From JAENVT01 sp963773085 (GTDB lineage Bacteria > Actinomycetota > Acidimicrobiia > Acidimicrobiales > Ilumatobacteraceae), in the NCBI GenBank assembly GCA_963773085.1, contig CAVYZS010000011.1, positions 372,001 to 436,000 on the forward strand: a DNA stretch of 64,000 nucleotides, given 5' to 3'. Below the pieces are notes generated by a model. The model ran no database searches. It was not told where the DNA came from and saw only the letters and a list, made by a program, of their open reading frames with translations. The position numbers were made by a program, and so were the translations under genes. Numbering within the stretch: the stretch's first letter is position 1; the number at the start of each line of letters is the position of its first letter. Of the stretch, positions 45,563-54,367 are shown one piece after another.

Positions 45563-46281
45563 GCGAACTCTTGCGCGTCGCTTCGCTCGATGTCGGCTAC
45601 GGCGATTTCCAGGCGCTGTTCGGAATCGACCTGACTGTCGCCGAGGCCGAGACCGTGTCGATCATCGGCGCCAACGGCGCCGGCAAGTCGACGTTGCTGA
45701 AGGCCATCGTCGGCCTTGCCCAGCCGATGCGCGGCGACATCTTCTTCGACGGCACGTCGATCTCGTCGCGCCCGGCACATCGACGTGTCGCCGACGGCAT
45801 CTCCCTGGTACCCGAAGGGCGTCGAATCTTCCCGTCGCTCTCGGTCGAGGAGAACATCGTCATCGGCGGCGACGTCGGTCGACCAGGGCCATGGAACAAG
45901 CAGACGGTGCTCGATGCCTTCCCCTTGCTCGGCCGGCTGCTGAAACGCAGTGGTGAGGGTCTGTCGGGGGGCGAACGCCAGACCCTGGCCATCGCCAGAG
46001 CACTGATGTCGAACCCGCGCCTGCTGCTGCTCGACGAGGTCTCGCTGGGCCTCGCTCCGATCGTGGTCCGCCAGGTCTACGAGGCCGTGCCGGTCATCAA
46101 GTCACAGGGTACGACAGTGCTGATCGTCGAGCAGGACGTCAACCAGGCGCTCTCCGTCGCCGACCGTTTCTACTGCCTGCTCGAAGGTCGTATCGCCCTG
46201 ACGGGAACTCCCCGTGACGTGAGCAAGGAGCAGATCACCGAGGCCTACTTCGGCATGTCGACTGTCCGGGGTGATGACTGA
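45559..46281 (+). CDS. livF: Liv-type ABC transporter ATP-binding protein (LivF)
   Basis: A 240-residue ATPase with Walker A IIGANGAGKSTLLKAIVG, SLVPEGRRIFPSLSVEENI (LivF-type), the signature LSGGERQTLAIARALM, and Walker B RLLLLDEVSLGLAP. The GTG start overlaps the livG stop and the stop overlaps the permease ATG (TGATGG at 46279-46284). It powers import together with LivG. Confidence 0.9.
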   Translation: MSELLRVASLDVGYGDFQALFGIDLTVAEAETVSIIGANGAGKSTLLKAIVGLAQPMRGDIFFDGTSISSRPAHRRVADGISLVPEGRRIFPSLSVEENIVIGGDVGRPGPWNKQTVLDAFPLLGRLLKRSGEGLSGGERQTLAIARALMSNPRLLLLDEVSLGLAPIVVRQVYEAVPVIKSQGTTVLIVEQDVNQALSVADRFYCLLEGRIALTGTPRDVSKEQITEAYFGMSTVRGDD

Positions 46282-47150
46282 TGGTCTGGGTGAATGCGGT
46301 GGTGCAGGGCATCCTCCTCGGCGGCTTGTACGCCCTGTCGGCGACCGGACTGTCGCTCGCGTTCGGGGTCATGCGTTTCGTCAACCTCGCCCACGGCGAC
46401 ATCGCCATCCTCGCCGCGTTCGTGGCCTTCTCGCTCACTGCCGCTTTGGACGTCAACCCGTTGGTCACGCTCGGCATCGTTCTCCCTATGGCGTTCGTCG
46501 CCGGATTCATCCTGCAACGGCTGATCTTCGACCGCGTCGTCGGCGTCGATCCGGCCTTCCAGATCGTGGCCACGTTCGGTCTCGGGGTCATCATCCAGAA
46601 TGCCCTGCTCGAGAAGTACACCGCCGACACGCGAGGACTCAACGTCGGCCGCCTGGAGACGGCGACCATCAAGCTCAACGACACCATCGGCATCGGGTGG
46701 ATGCCGCTCATCACCTTTCTGTGCGCCGCCGCCGTGCTCGGCGGTCTGGCGCTCTTCATCCAGTTCACGAAGCTCGGCAGGGCGTTCCGGGCTACGTCCG
46801 ACGATCCCGACGCGGCGCGCCTGATGGGCATCGACGTTCGTTTTGTCTTCGCCGTCGCCATGGCGTTGGCGATCACCACGGTCGCATTGGCCGGTGTGCT
46901 CTTGGGGGTGCGCTCGTCGTTCGTCCCGTTCAGCGGCCCCGAGAACCTGATCTTCGCCTTCGAAGCTGTCGTGATCGGTGGGCTCGGTTCGTTGTGGGGC
47001 ACTCTGGCCGGTGGGGTCACACTCGGCGTCGCCCAACTGATCGGCAACCAGATCAACCCGCAGTGGGGCCAGCTCACCGGGCACATCGTCTTCCTCGCCG
47101 TGCTGGCATTCCGGCCGACGGGCATGTTCGGCAAGGTGACGATGCGATGA
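46281..47150 (+). CDS. livH: Liv-type ABC transporter permease (LivH)
   Basis: A 289-residue inner-membrane permease with about eight hydrophobic segments. It has the family blocks GGLYALSATGLSLAFGVMRF with VNLAHGDIAILAAF at the N-terminus, ATSDDPDAARLMGID (EAA-like coupling loop) and AFEAVVIGGLGSLWGTLAGG. It starts right at the livF stop and its own stop overlaps livM (ATGA). The frame is intact. Confidence 0.9.
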   Translation: MVWVNAVVQGILLGGLYALSATGLSLAFGVMRFVNLAHGDIAILAAFVAFSLTAALDVNPLVTLGIVLPMAFVAGFILQRLIFDRVVGVDPAFQIVATFGLGVIIQNALLEKYTADTRGLNVGRLETATIKLNDTIGIGWMPLITFLCAAAVLGGLALFIQFTKLGRAFRATSDDPDAARLMGIDVRFVFAVAMALAITTVALAGVLLGVRSSFVPFSGPENLIFAFEAVVIGGLGSLWGTLAGGVTLGVAQLIGNQINPQWGQLTGHIVFLAVLAFRPTGMFGKVTMR

Positions 47151-48143
47151 GCATCGTCAAGGTCGCTCGCGGCACCGTCACCAGCCGGGTGTTCGCGGTC
47201 ATCGCCTTCGCCGGAGTGGCCGTGCTGGCGTTCATGCCGTCGTGGGGCGAGCCGGCGACGCAACGCAAGATGGTCGAGTTGTTCACGCTGCTGGCGCTCG
47301 CGCAGATGTGGAACCTGCTGGCAGGGTTCGCCGGGGTCGTCTCGGTCGGTCAACAGGCGTTCATGGGACTCGGGGCCTACGCGATGGTTGCCCTGGTCAA
47401 CGTGCACGGCAAGGACATGTACGCCTCGGTGCCGATTGCCGCGGTGATCGTGGCGGTCATCTCGGTGCCGATGGGCCTCATCGCCTTCCGGCTGCGAGGC
47501 AGCTACTTCGCCATCGGCACGTGGGTGCTGGCCGAGCTCACCAGCAAAGTGATCATCACCCGGGAGAGCCTCGGCGCTGGTGACGGGGTGTCGTTGAAGG
47601 TCTCCGGCCACAGCCTCGCGTCCGCGCCAGGACGTCACGTACTGGTTGGCGATGGTCGCCGGCATCGGCTCGGTCCTGGTGGCCTACCTCGTCCTGCGTT
47701 CCCGACTCGGGCTGCAGATGCAGGCGATCCGCGACGACGAGGGTGGGGCTCGCGGGCTTGGTGTCAACGTGTATCGCACCCGCTTCGTGATCTGGGTCGT
47801 CGCCGCGTTCTGGACTGCCTTGACCGCCGCGCCGTACTACCTGCAGCAGCTGCGAGTGCAACCGGTGGGAACCGGCGGTGCGTTCAGCGTGGTGTTGTGG
47901 ACGGCGCCGATCATCTTCGTCGTCGTCATCGGTGGGATGGGCACGATCGAGGGCCCCATCATCGGCGCCGTGTTGTACTACTTCCTGCGCGATCGTTTCC
48001 AGGACCACCAGACCGTCTACCTGATCTCGATGGGCGCGGTCGCCATTGCCGTGGCCCTCTGGTTGCAGGGTGGCATCTGGGGCACGATCCGGCGCAGGTT
48101 CGGTGTCGACCTGTTCCCGGTCCGCCGTCGCGTCATCGACTGA
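47147..48143 (+). CDS. livM: Liv-type ABC transporter permease (LivM), one apparent frameshift
   Basis: About 332 residues when joined. The first frame covers the N-terminal helices: QMWNLLAGFAGVVSVGQQAF, MGLGAYAMVALVNVHG and LRGSYFAIGTWVLAELTSKV. From about 47625 another frame carries the rest: AMVAGIGSVLVAYLVLRSRL, GLQMQAIRDDEGGARGLGVN (EAA-like loop) and FVVVIGGMGTIEGPIIGAVL. All expected LivM blocks are present in order, so a one-base error is the simplest explanation. Last gene of the importer; the 139 bases after it show only a weak inverted repeat. Confidence 0.85.
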
Positions 48144-48282
48144 CTCGCAGCGCCCGCCCGCCGGCCTTGTTGGGCGCGATTAGGGAACTGCCAGTACCGA
48201 AACCGAACCCGTTGGGCCTGGTCGGCGCGCTGTGAGAATGCTGGTTTCCGGTTTCGCGCCCGAGGGTTGGGTGGGGAGAGGG

Positions 48283-48987
48283 TCAGGCGGTCGCCCAGAT
48301 CAGCAGCTCGGCGCCGTCACGTCCAGCCGTGAACGTCAGCGCGTGGGGTCCGGTGATGCGCACGCCGTCGCCGCTGCCGACCTCTGTTCCGTCACTCAGG
48401 GTTCCGTCACCGAGAGCGACGAAGGCATGGACGTGTTCAGCCATCGGCAGGTCGACGGTCGTCTCGGCGTGCAGGCGGCCGCCCCACAAGACCGCGTCCC
48501 GCTGGCGGATCGTCACGGCCCCCTCGTGCCCCTGCCCCGAGGCGATCGGCACGAGCCGTCCGCCCGCCAGGGCGTCGTTGATGTCGCGCTGTTCGTAGCC
48601 GGGATCGACCCCTGCCGTATCGGGCAGCACCCACATCTGTACGAAGTGCACCGGCTCGGAACTGCTGGCGTTCTGTTCGCTGTGGCGGATGCCCCGGCCG
48701 GCAGACATGCGCTGCGCCAGACCGGGGAAGAGCAGCCCGTGGTTGCCCTCGGAGTCGTGGTGTTCGAGATTGCCCGACAACACCCAGGTGACGATCTCCA
48801 TGTCGCGGTGGCCATGCGTGCCGAAGCCACCACCAGGCGCGACGATGTCGTCGTTGTTGACCAGCAACAGCCCATGACCACCGTCTCCCTCGCGATAGTG
48901 GCCGCCGAAGTTGAACGAGTGCTTGGAGTCGAGCCAGTCGATGTCGGTGACGAGGCGATCGGCGGCCCGTTGAACGGTGATGGTCAT
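48283..48987 (-). CDS. Pirin-family protein (YhhW-like)
   Basis: A 234-residue bicupin, intact. The metal site is in FGTHGHRDMEIVTWVLSG and LAQRMSAGRGIRHSEQNASS, giving the His/His/His/Glu pattern of YhhW-type pirins. VHFVQMWVLPDTAGVDPGYE is the linker between cupins. E. coli YhhW shows quercetin 2,3-dioxygenase activity in vitro; the natural role is unknown. It is shorter than the other pirin at 27-28 kb and belongs to a different branch. It stands alone, convergent with livM. Confidence 0.87.
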   Translation of the reverse strand: MTITVQRAADRLVTDIDWLDSKHSFNFGGHYREGDGGHGLLLVNNDDIVAPGGGFGTHGHRDMEIVTWVLSGNLEHHDSEGNHGLLFPGLAQRMSAGRGIRHSEQNASSSEPVHFVQMWVLPDTAGVDPGYEQRDINDALAGGRLVPIASGQGHEGAVTIRQRDAVLWGGRLHAETTVDLPMAEHVHAFVALGDGTLSDGTEVGSGDGVRITGPHALTFTAGRDGAELLIWATA

Positions 48988-49024
48988 GGTCGATGCAACA
49001 TTATTGCGCCCGCAACTATTCCGG

Positions 49025-49528
49025 TCAACCGACCGGGTTCCCGTACATCTCCAGTAACGGATCGCTGATCAGTTCCAAGCGTTCACCATCGGGACCGCGG
49101 AAATACAATGACGAGCCGTCGACATGGGCGTATTCGACATGCTGCTCGTCGAGGCGCGACTTGAGCTGCTCCCAGTTCGATCGTTCCACGGAGATCGCCA
49201 GGTGGTGATGGCCCCCGAGCACCTCCTGGTACGGGCCGAGGTCGAGTCCTGGGAGGTCGAAGTAGGCCAGCGTATTCCCGTGACCGATGTCGAAGAAGAA
49301 GTGCGTCGAGCCCTCGTAATCGCGATTCTCGAACATCTCGATCAGCGGGAAGCCGAGCACGCCCTGGAAGAACTGTACGGTGCGCTCGACGTCGCTGCTG
49401 ATCAGGGCGACGTGGTGCACGCCGCGAGCCGTGCTGGCGGGTCGCTCGGTCCGCGGAGCCAGGTATTTTGCACTGAGCTCGGCGCGATGCTCAGCGAGGC
49501 GGGTGCGTTCATCAGCATCAATGGTCAT
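49025..49528 (-). CDS. VOC-family (glyoxalase/dioxygenase fold) protein
   Basis: A 167-residue single-domain VOC protein. The metal-binding His is in RGVHHVALISSDVERTVQFF, a second in GGHHHLAISV and the acidic ligand in LYFRGPDGERLELIS. A start MTIDADERTRLAEHRAELSA precedes the domain. One domain means it probably works as a dimer. The reaction (isomerase, dioxygenase or resistance type) cannot be told. The ATG overlaps the stop of the luciferase-like gene (ATGA), so the two are translated together and may act on the same compound. Confidence 0.83.
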   Translation of the reverse strand: MTIDADERTRLAEHRAELSAKYLAPRTERPASTARGVHHVALISSDVERTVQFFQGVLGFPLIEMFENRDYEGSTHFFFDIGHGNTLAYFDLPGLDLGPYQEVLGGHHHLAISVERSNWEQLKSRLDEQHVEYAHVDGSSLYFRGPDGERLELISDPLLEMYGNPVG

Positions 49529-50367
49529 AGTGGCAGCTCCACTGGATCGGTGGGTAGTGGACAGAAAACTACGGCGGCAGCGCCGGCATCGACCCACTTC
49601 TGGGCCTGGCCGAACCACGTGGCAGGATCGCCGGCGATGACCAGCTCGGTGAGCGGTGGCGGTTCCGAGCCGTAGGCGGACAGTTGGCTGGCGAATCTGG
49701 GCAGGGCCATCTTCTCGTGCATCATCGCCTCGAGGGCGGCGACGTCGGCGCTGGCCTGGACGAACGCTGTGAACTTCGGTGCCGCGCCGAGTTGTGCACG
49801 CACCTGCTCGAGGTACTTCGGGCCGGACCACTCGGCGAAGATGATCCCATCTGCGATCTCACCCGCGAGCGCCATCGATCGCGGACCCCGGACACCGAGC
49901 GAGATTGGTGGCACTACCTGTGCCGGATGGGCCAGCTGCACCTTGTCGAGGTGGACGTGCCGGCCGTGCATCGTGACGTTCTCACCGGCGAGCAGTTGCA
50001 TGGTCGCGGTCACAACCTCGCGCAGCGACGACATCCATGATGAGGGAACGGCGCCGACCTGCTCGATCCAGAAATCGACACCGTGGCCGAAGCCCATGTG
50101 GAAGCGGCCGGGGAACATCTGGGCGAGGGTGGCGATCTCCATGGCGGTGTAGGCGACGTTGCGAACCACGGCAGGGGCGATACCGATGCCGACGCTGATC
50201 TGCGTGGTTGCCGCCAATGCGGCAGTGGCCTGGGTGAACCCGCCGTGGAACGTGAGATCCTCGACGATCCACAACTCGTCGAGGGAGGCTGACTCGACCT
50301 GGCGGGCAAAGCTCGCCAGCCGGTCTGCCGGCCACTCCCTGCGGAACATCACGCCGAACGTGGTCAT
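49525..50367 (-). CDS. LLM-class (luciferase-like, probably F420-dependent) oxidoreductase
   Basis: A 280-residue TIM-barrel protein. It starts MTTFGVMFRREWPADRLASF. It has DELWIVEDLTFHGGFTQATA, VGIGIAPAVVRNVAYTAMEI, FPGRFHMGFGHGVDFWIEQV and PPISLGVRGPRSMALAGEIA, the pattern of F420-dependent LLM enzymes in actinobacteria. Cofactor F420 rather than FMN is inferred from that resemblance. It is coupled on both sides by 4-base overlaps, upstream with the HAD-GH18 gene and downstream with the VOC gene. The substrate is unknown. Confidence 0.83.
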   Translation of the reverse strand: MTTFGVMFRREWPADRLASFARQVESASLDELWIVEDLTFHGGFTQATAALAATTQISVGIGIAPAVVRNVAYTAMEIATLAQMFPGRFHMGFGHGVDFWIEQVGAVPSSWMSSLREVVTATMQLLAGENVTMHGRHVHLDKVQLAHPAQVVPPISLGVRGPRSMALAGEIADGIIFAEWSGPKYLEQVRAQLGAAPKFTAFVQASADVAALEAMMHEKMALPRFASQLSAYGSEPPPLTELVIAGDPATWFGQAQKWVDAGAAAVVFCPLPTDPVELPL

Positions 50368-52199
50368 GGTGCTGCCACCGACGTCGTCGATCCGGGCGTG
50401 CGGGCCAGTTGGCCGATGCTCTGCCATGTGGCCGGACCATCGAAACCGAGGGCCCACAGGGCCACCGCTCCAAGACGCTCGCGGCGAGCAAGGTCGATCC
50501 GTTCGCGTGCCCCTTCGGGATCGACGTAGTGAACCTCGCGTGTCTGCGTGCACGTGGTCGTTCCGTCGGTGACCTCCAGCTGATAGGTGAACGATGCCTC
50601 CCCCGTCAGCGGATCCCGCACCGGTGTCGCGGCGCGTTTGGCGATCAATTCGTCGATGTTCCTCTGGCTCACGCTGGTCTTACCCTCTTCGCTCGCTGGA
50701 CATGTGCCAACCGTAGCGATCGGCCAGTTGTATCCGTACAGCGCAACGCCGAGAGCCAGTTTGCTGTCGTCGTCGACGGCCTTCTTCGCAGCGTTGATCG
50801 ACTGCTCGACGAACGCCATCGGAGCGATCGGTCCCGCCTTGCCGGTCGAGTAGTCGTACGCCATGATGCGGATCCGATCGACGTGCGGACCCATACCTGC
50901 ATAGTCGTACACCCAGTAACCACTGAGGTCGGTGCGTCCCTGGTCGTTGATGTGCGGGACACTGACAGACAGGGTTCGGCCGTCGGCGTGCAGACGATCT
51001 GCGAGCTCCTCGATGAAGCTGATCCACAACGGTCGTGTCGTCGCCCACGTGCTCCGGTCGTCGGCGAATGCAAACTGCTCGTAGTCGATGTCGATGCCGT
51101 CGTAGTCGTTTGCCGCTGCCAGATCAGCGATCGTGGCGACGTGCATGGCCCGCGTGTCAGGATCGGCCAAGACTGCGGCCATGCCACCAGACGGCATTGC
51201 GTCGACGATCGACGGCACGACGTCCGCTCCAGCGGCGCGCACGGCTTCGACGAATGCGGCCGTTGTCTCGGGGGACAGGTTGCCGTCGACCGTGATCGTC
51301 GTCGCGTCGTGCGCGGAGTACCAGAACGGTGAGACCTCGTGCAGCATCGCCCCGTTGGTGGCGAGCGTCGCCTGCGCGTCGGGGAGCGCCCAGTACGGTG
51401 CCCAGGCATCGATCGGGATGTCGATCGGAGGTGGGGGCGGGTCGTGGCGCGCCATTGCGACCGCGCCGACGCCTGCTACTGCCAGGGCAAGCACCGTTGC
51501 TCCCAGCGTCAGCCGGCGCCGTCGGGGCGCTGCAGTCATCAGGTTGTCGGCGTGGAGCTCGGTCAGTGATTCGACGCGACGATGGGTCCGCGCCTGAGGC
51601 ACATCGACGATGTGAGGGACGACGATGACCTGACATCCGGCCGCAGTCGCCGAGCGGACGCCAGTCGGTGAGTCCTCCAGGGCGATGCAATCGCGTGGTG
51701 AAACGGACAGGGCGCGTGCAGCAGCGAGGTACGGCTCCGGATGCGGTTTGCCCCGTCGTACCTCGTCGCCGACGATGGTCGCGGCGAACGAACCGGGCGG
51801 CAGTTCGGCAACGATGGCGTCGGCCAATCGTCTCCACGACATCGTGACCATGGCACAGGGAATGTTCTCGGCGCGCAGCTCGGCGAGCAGATCCCGTGCC
51901 CCTGGCCGCCAGGGCATCTTCTGGCGAATGCGAGCGATCACACCGTCGATGAGTTGGTTGACGATCTCGTCGATCGGCAGATCCACCCCGCCGTGGTCAC
52001 GGATGTAGCGACCCGACTCGGTCAGGTCACTCCCGACGATCGCGTGAGCATGTTCGTGGCTCCAGTTACCCCCGTGGGCCTCGACGAGCGCGAACTCACA
52101 CTCGATCCAGTACGGCTCGGTGTCGACGAGTGTGCCATCCATGTCCCACAGGACGGCGGCTGGGCGGCGGGCGCGGTCGGACCGCCGGGTTGACGTCAT
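50364..52199 (-). CDS. Fusion of a HAD phosphatase, a membrane helix and a GH18-type glycosidase
   Basis: A single 611-residue frame. Residues 1-215 form a HAD hydrolase of the beta-phosphoglucomutase/phosphatase type: VLWDMDGTLVDTEPYWIECE, VTMSWRRLAD, RRGKPHPEPYLAAA and ALEDSPTGVRSATAAGC. At Met221 a new start-like sequence follows: MTAAPRRRRLTLGATVLALA, a membrane anchor (about 229-250), then a Pro-rich spacer. Residues 260-600 form a GH18 domain with YDGIDIDYEQF (catalytic Glu about 374), RIMAYDYSTG and LGVALYGYNW. A HAD domain inside and a glycosidase outside cannot obviously cooperate. A separate start at 51539 would give a 391-aa anchored glycosidase. The 3' end overlaps the LLM gene. 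Confidence 0.8.
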   Translation of the reverse strand: MTSTRRSDRARRPAAVLWDMDGTLVDTEPYWIECEFALVEAHGGNWSHEHAHAIVGSDLTESGRYIRDHGGVDLPIDEIVNQLIDGVIARIRQKMPWRPGARDLLAELRAENIPCAMVTMSWRRLADAIVAELPPGSFAATIVGDEVRRGKPHPEPYLAAARALSVSPRDCIALEDSPTGVRSATAAGCQVIVVPHIVDVPQARTHRRVESLTELHADNLMTAAPRRRRLTLGATVLALAVAGVGAVAMARHDPPPPPIDIPIDAWAPYWALPDAQATLATNGAMLHEVSPFWYSAHDATTITVDGNLSPETTAAFVEAVRAAGADVVPSIVDAMPSGGMAAVLADPDTRAMHVATIADLAAANDYDGIDIDYEQFAFADDRSTWATTRPLWISFIEELADRLHADGRTLSVSVPHINDQGRTDLSGYWVYDYAGMGPHVDRIRIMAYDYSTGKAGPIAPMAFVEQSINAAKKAVDDDSKLALGVALYGYNWPIATVGTCPASEEGKTSVSQRNIDELIAKRAATPVRDPLTGEASFTYQLEVTDGTTTCTQTREVHYVDPEGARERIDLARRERLGAVALWALGFDGPATWQSIGQLARTPGSTTSVAAP

Positions 52200-52263
52200 G
52201 CGAGGTCGAGGCTATTCATTTCAGCCATTGATCGCTCGTCATGGTGGCAGTAGCGTCAATTGC

Positions 52264-52488
52264 GTGATCGCCCTGGGGCTTCTCCTGGTGCTCGTCGGGT
52301 TCGCCCTGATCATGCCCAGCGGCGAAATGCCCGGGTCGGCTTCCCACCGCATCATCCCGATGGCCACTCGGCTGTTCACCACCCCCGGCCCCGACGGCCT
52401 CCCCTCACGGCGCTACCGCATCGTGCAGGTGCTGATGGGGCTGGTGGTGCTGGCCGCCGGAATGATCATCATCGCCACCGCGGGCTGA
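52264..52488 (+). CDS. Small two-helix membrane protein of unknown function
   Basis: A 74-residue protein from GTG. It has hydrophobic helices at the N-terminus (VIALGLLLVLVGFALIM) and C-terminus (VLMGLVVLAAGMIIIATA), joined by a polar loop with GPDGLPSRRYR. The hairpin form suggests an inner-membrane protein with both ends on one side. I do not recognise the family. It lies between the divergent HAD-GH18 gene and the convergent mycofactocin oxidoreductase. Confidence 0.6.
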   Translation: MIALGLLLVLVGFALIMPSGEMPGSASHRIIPMATRLFTTPGPDGLPSRRYRIVQVLMGLVVLAAGMIIIATAG

Positions 52489-52501
52489 GCCGCTGCTGGC
52501 G

Positions 52502-54367
52502 CTAGGTGACCCGGTCGACGGCGAGCGCGGCTCGGCGGCCCTCCAGCACGGCTTCGTACATGGTCCGCGGCGCGACACAGTCACCGGCCTGCAGATCGGC
52601 CCCCGGAATCGGGTCGGTCGGCAAGCGGAATCCGCAGTCGACGAGCGCGGCGCAGGCGATGGTCCGTCGCTCACCTGTGAAACGGTCCTCGACATCGACG
52701 CTGCCGGATCGGACGGAGCGCAACAGGGACCGCCGCTCTATCGTCACGCCGCGTTGGGCGAGACGAACGTTGGCCGGGGCGAGATCACCGGTGAGCGACA
52801 ATTCGTTGCCGGCGATGTGGTCCTGGGTGATGAGGATCGCCCGTTCGCCCAGTTCCTCGGCCAGCGCCACTGCGATTGGTCCTCCGATCGGATCGAACAA
52901 CGCGATCCGACCCTGCGGCAGCGCGGCGTCACGGCGCACTTCGGCGATGTCGACGATCATCGAGAGGTCATGAATTTCGTATTCCGGCCGGCCGGGTTGA
53001 GATCCGGTGCATTGGATGGTCACGTCGCCGTCGGGAATGGAGGTGCTGTTGGTGGTGATCGAGACACCGAGGCGGCGGCATTCCGCCTCCAACCAGGTGG
53101 CGAGCGCTGCACCGGGCCCTGCAAGCGCCGCCAGACCTCCGACCTGGCCCGTCCGCTCGGCGAGGGCGACGTGGTGTCCCCGCGTCGCGGCGACACGCGC
53201 GGTCTCCAGGCCGGCCACGCCCCCACCGAGGATCGCGACCCGGCGCTGGTTGGGAGCAGGCGCGTACCAGTCGGGGTCCTCGGTCTCGCGGCCTGCAGAC
53301 GGCTCGCCGACGCAACTCACGATCGGATTGCGGGCATCGCGGACCTGGCATCGTTGATTGCAGCGGATGCATGGCCGGATCGTGTCGGCCTGATCCGATC
53401 GCAACCTTGCTACCAGGTCGGGCTCGGCGATCTGGGCGCGGGTCATCTCCACCCCGTCGCAGATCCCTTCACCGATCGCCCACTCCGCTTGCCCCCACTC
53501 GACGACCGAGCCCTGCAGGAACACCGGCGTGTTCTTCACGGCACGATTGACCGCCCTGCAGAGGTCGATGTTGAAGCCGGTTTGCTCGTGGAAATCGGGC
53601 CGGGTCTGCTCGGTGGTGTAGATCGAACCGCGCACGACCACGATGTAGTCGATACCCGCAGCAGCGAGACTCGCGGCGATCCCCGGCGTGACGTCAGGCG
53701 TCATGCCGGCCCACGGTGCCAGTTCGTCGCAGCACAGTCGCAGACCGATCAGCCCGGCATTCGGGCGTACCGCTTCGATCACCTGGCGGGCGAACAGCAA
53801 CCGGTCCTGCCCCCAGGCGTCCTCGCGATGGTTGGTGAGACCCGACAGGAACTGGCGCACCAGGCTGTGCTGACCCGCGTTGACCTCGACGCCGTCGCAA
53901 CCGGCATCGACAGCGATCTGGGCCGCGGCGCCGAATCCGTCGGTGACGGCCTCGATGTCGGCCGCTTCCATCCACTTCGGTGTCTCGCGGCTGTTCACCT
54001 CCGGAACCCTCGATGGCGCCCATAGGGGCAACTGGCTGTACGCGCTGCTGCCCTGTCCGCCGGCGTGATCGAGCGAAGCGATCACCAGGCTTCCGTGGTC
54101 ATGGCAGGCCGATGCGATCTCGCTCCACCCGGCGGCGCATTGCTGGGCCAGCGGTGCCCGCTCGTAGGGCCAATCGCTGTCGTGAACGCTGGCGCCTTCG
54201 GTCACGATGATCCCGCAACCCCCGACAGCCCGCCTGGCGTAGTACGCCACGTGCCTGGCCGTGAAGCGGCGGTCGTCGTCGCCGAGGTTGGTGACGTGCG
54301 GGCCGAACATCAGCCGGTTCGGCGCCTGGCTCGGTCCGAGAGGGAGTGGGCTCAGCAGCTCCATCAC
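52502..54367 (-). CDS. Mycofactocin-system FadH/OYE-family oxidoreductase
   Basis: A 621-residue three-part flavoenzyme of the 2,4-dienoyl-CoA reductase/trimethylamine dehydrogenase type. The N-terminal old-yellow-enzyme barrel (about 1-330) has GPSQAPNRLMFGPHVTNLG, then GCDGVEVNAGQHSLVRQFLS. An iron-sulfur motif CIRCNQRCQVRDARNPIVSC (about 338-357) follows. The C-terminal part has RRVAILGGGVAGLETARVAA for FAD/NAD binding. Families of this kind are regularly found with mycofactocin genes (TIGR03996/TIGR03997 as I recall) and are thought to be redox partners of the peptide-derived cofactor. Its ATG overlaps the PlsY-like stop in the same minus-strand run as mftA-mftB-mftC. Confidence 0.82.
   Translation of the reverse strand: MMELLSPLPLGPSQAPNRLMFGPHVTNLGDDDRRFTARHVAYYARRAVGGCGIIVTEGASVHDSDWPYERAPLAQQCAAGWSEIASACHDHGSLVIASLDHAGGQGSSAYSQLPLWAPSRVPEVNSRETPKWMEAADIEAVTDGFGAAAQIAVDAGCDGVEVNAGQHSLVRQFLSGLTNHREDAWGQDRLLFARQVIEAVRPNAGLIGLRLCCDELAPWAGMTPDVTPGIAASLAAAGIDYIVVVRGSIYTTEQTRPDFHEQTGFNIDLCRAVNRAVKNTPVFLQGSVVEWGQAEWAIGEGICDGVEMTRAQIAEPDLVARLRSDQADTIRPCIRCNQRCQVRDARNPIVSCVGEPSAGRETEDPDWYAPAPNQRRVAILGGGVAGLETARVAATRGHHVALAERTGQVGGLAALAGPGAALATWLEAECRRLGVSITTNSTSIPDGDVTIQCTGSQPGRPEYEIHDLSMIVDIAEVRRDAALPQGRIALFDPIGGPIAVALAEELGERAILITQDHIAGNELSLTGDLAPANVRLAQRGVTIERRSLLRSVRSGSVDVEDRFTGERRTIACAALVDCGFRLPTDPIPGADLQAGDCVAPRTMYEAVLEGRRAALAVDRVT

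Noticed and set aside
48198..48256. Inverted repeat CGAAACCG...CGGTTTCG after livM
   Set aside because: The arms are only eight bases with a 43-base loop and no T-run, so a terminator is not convincing.
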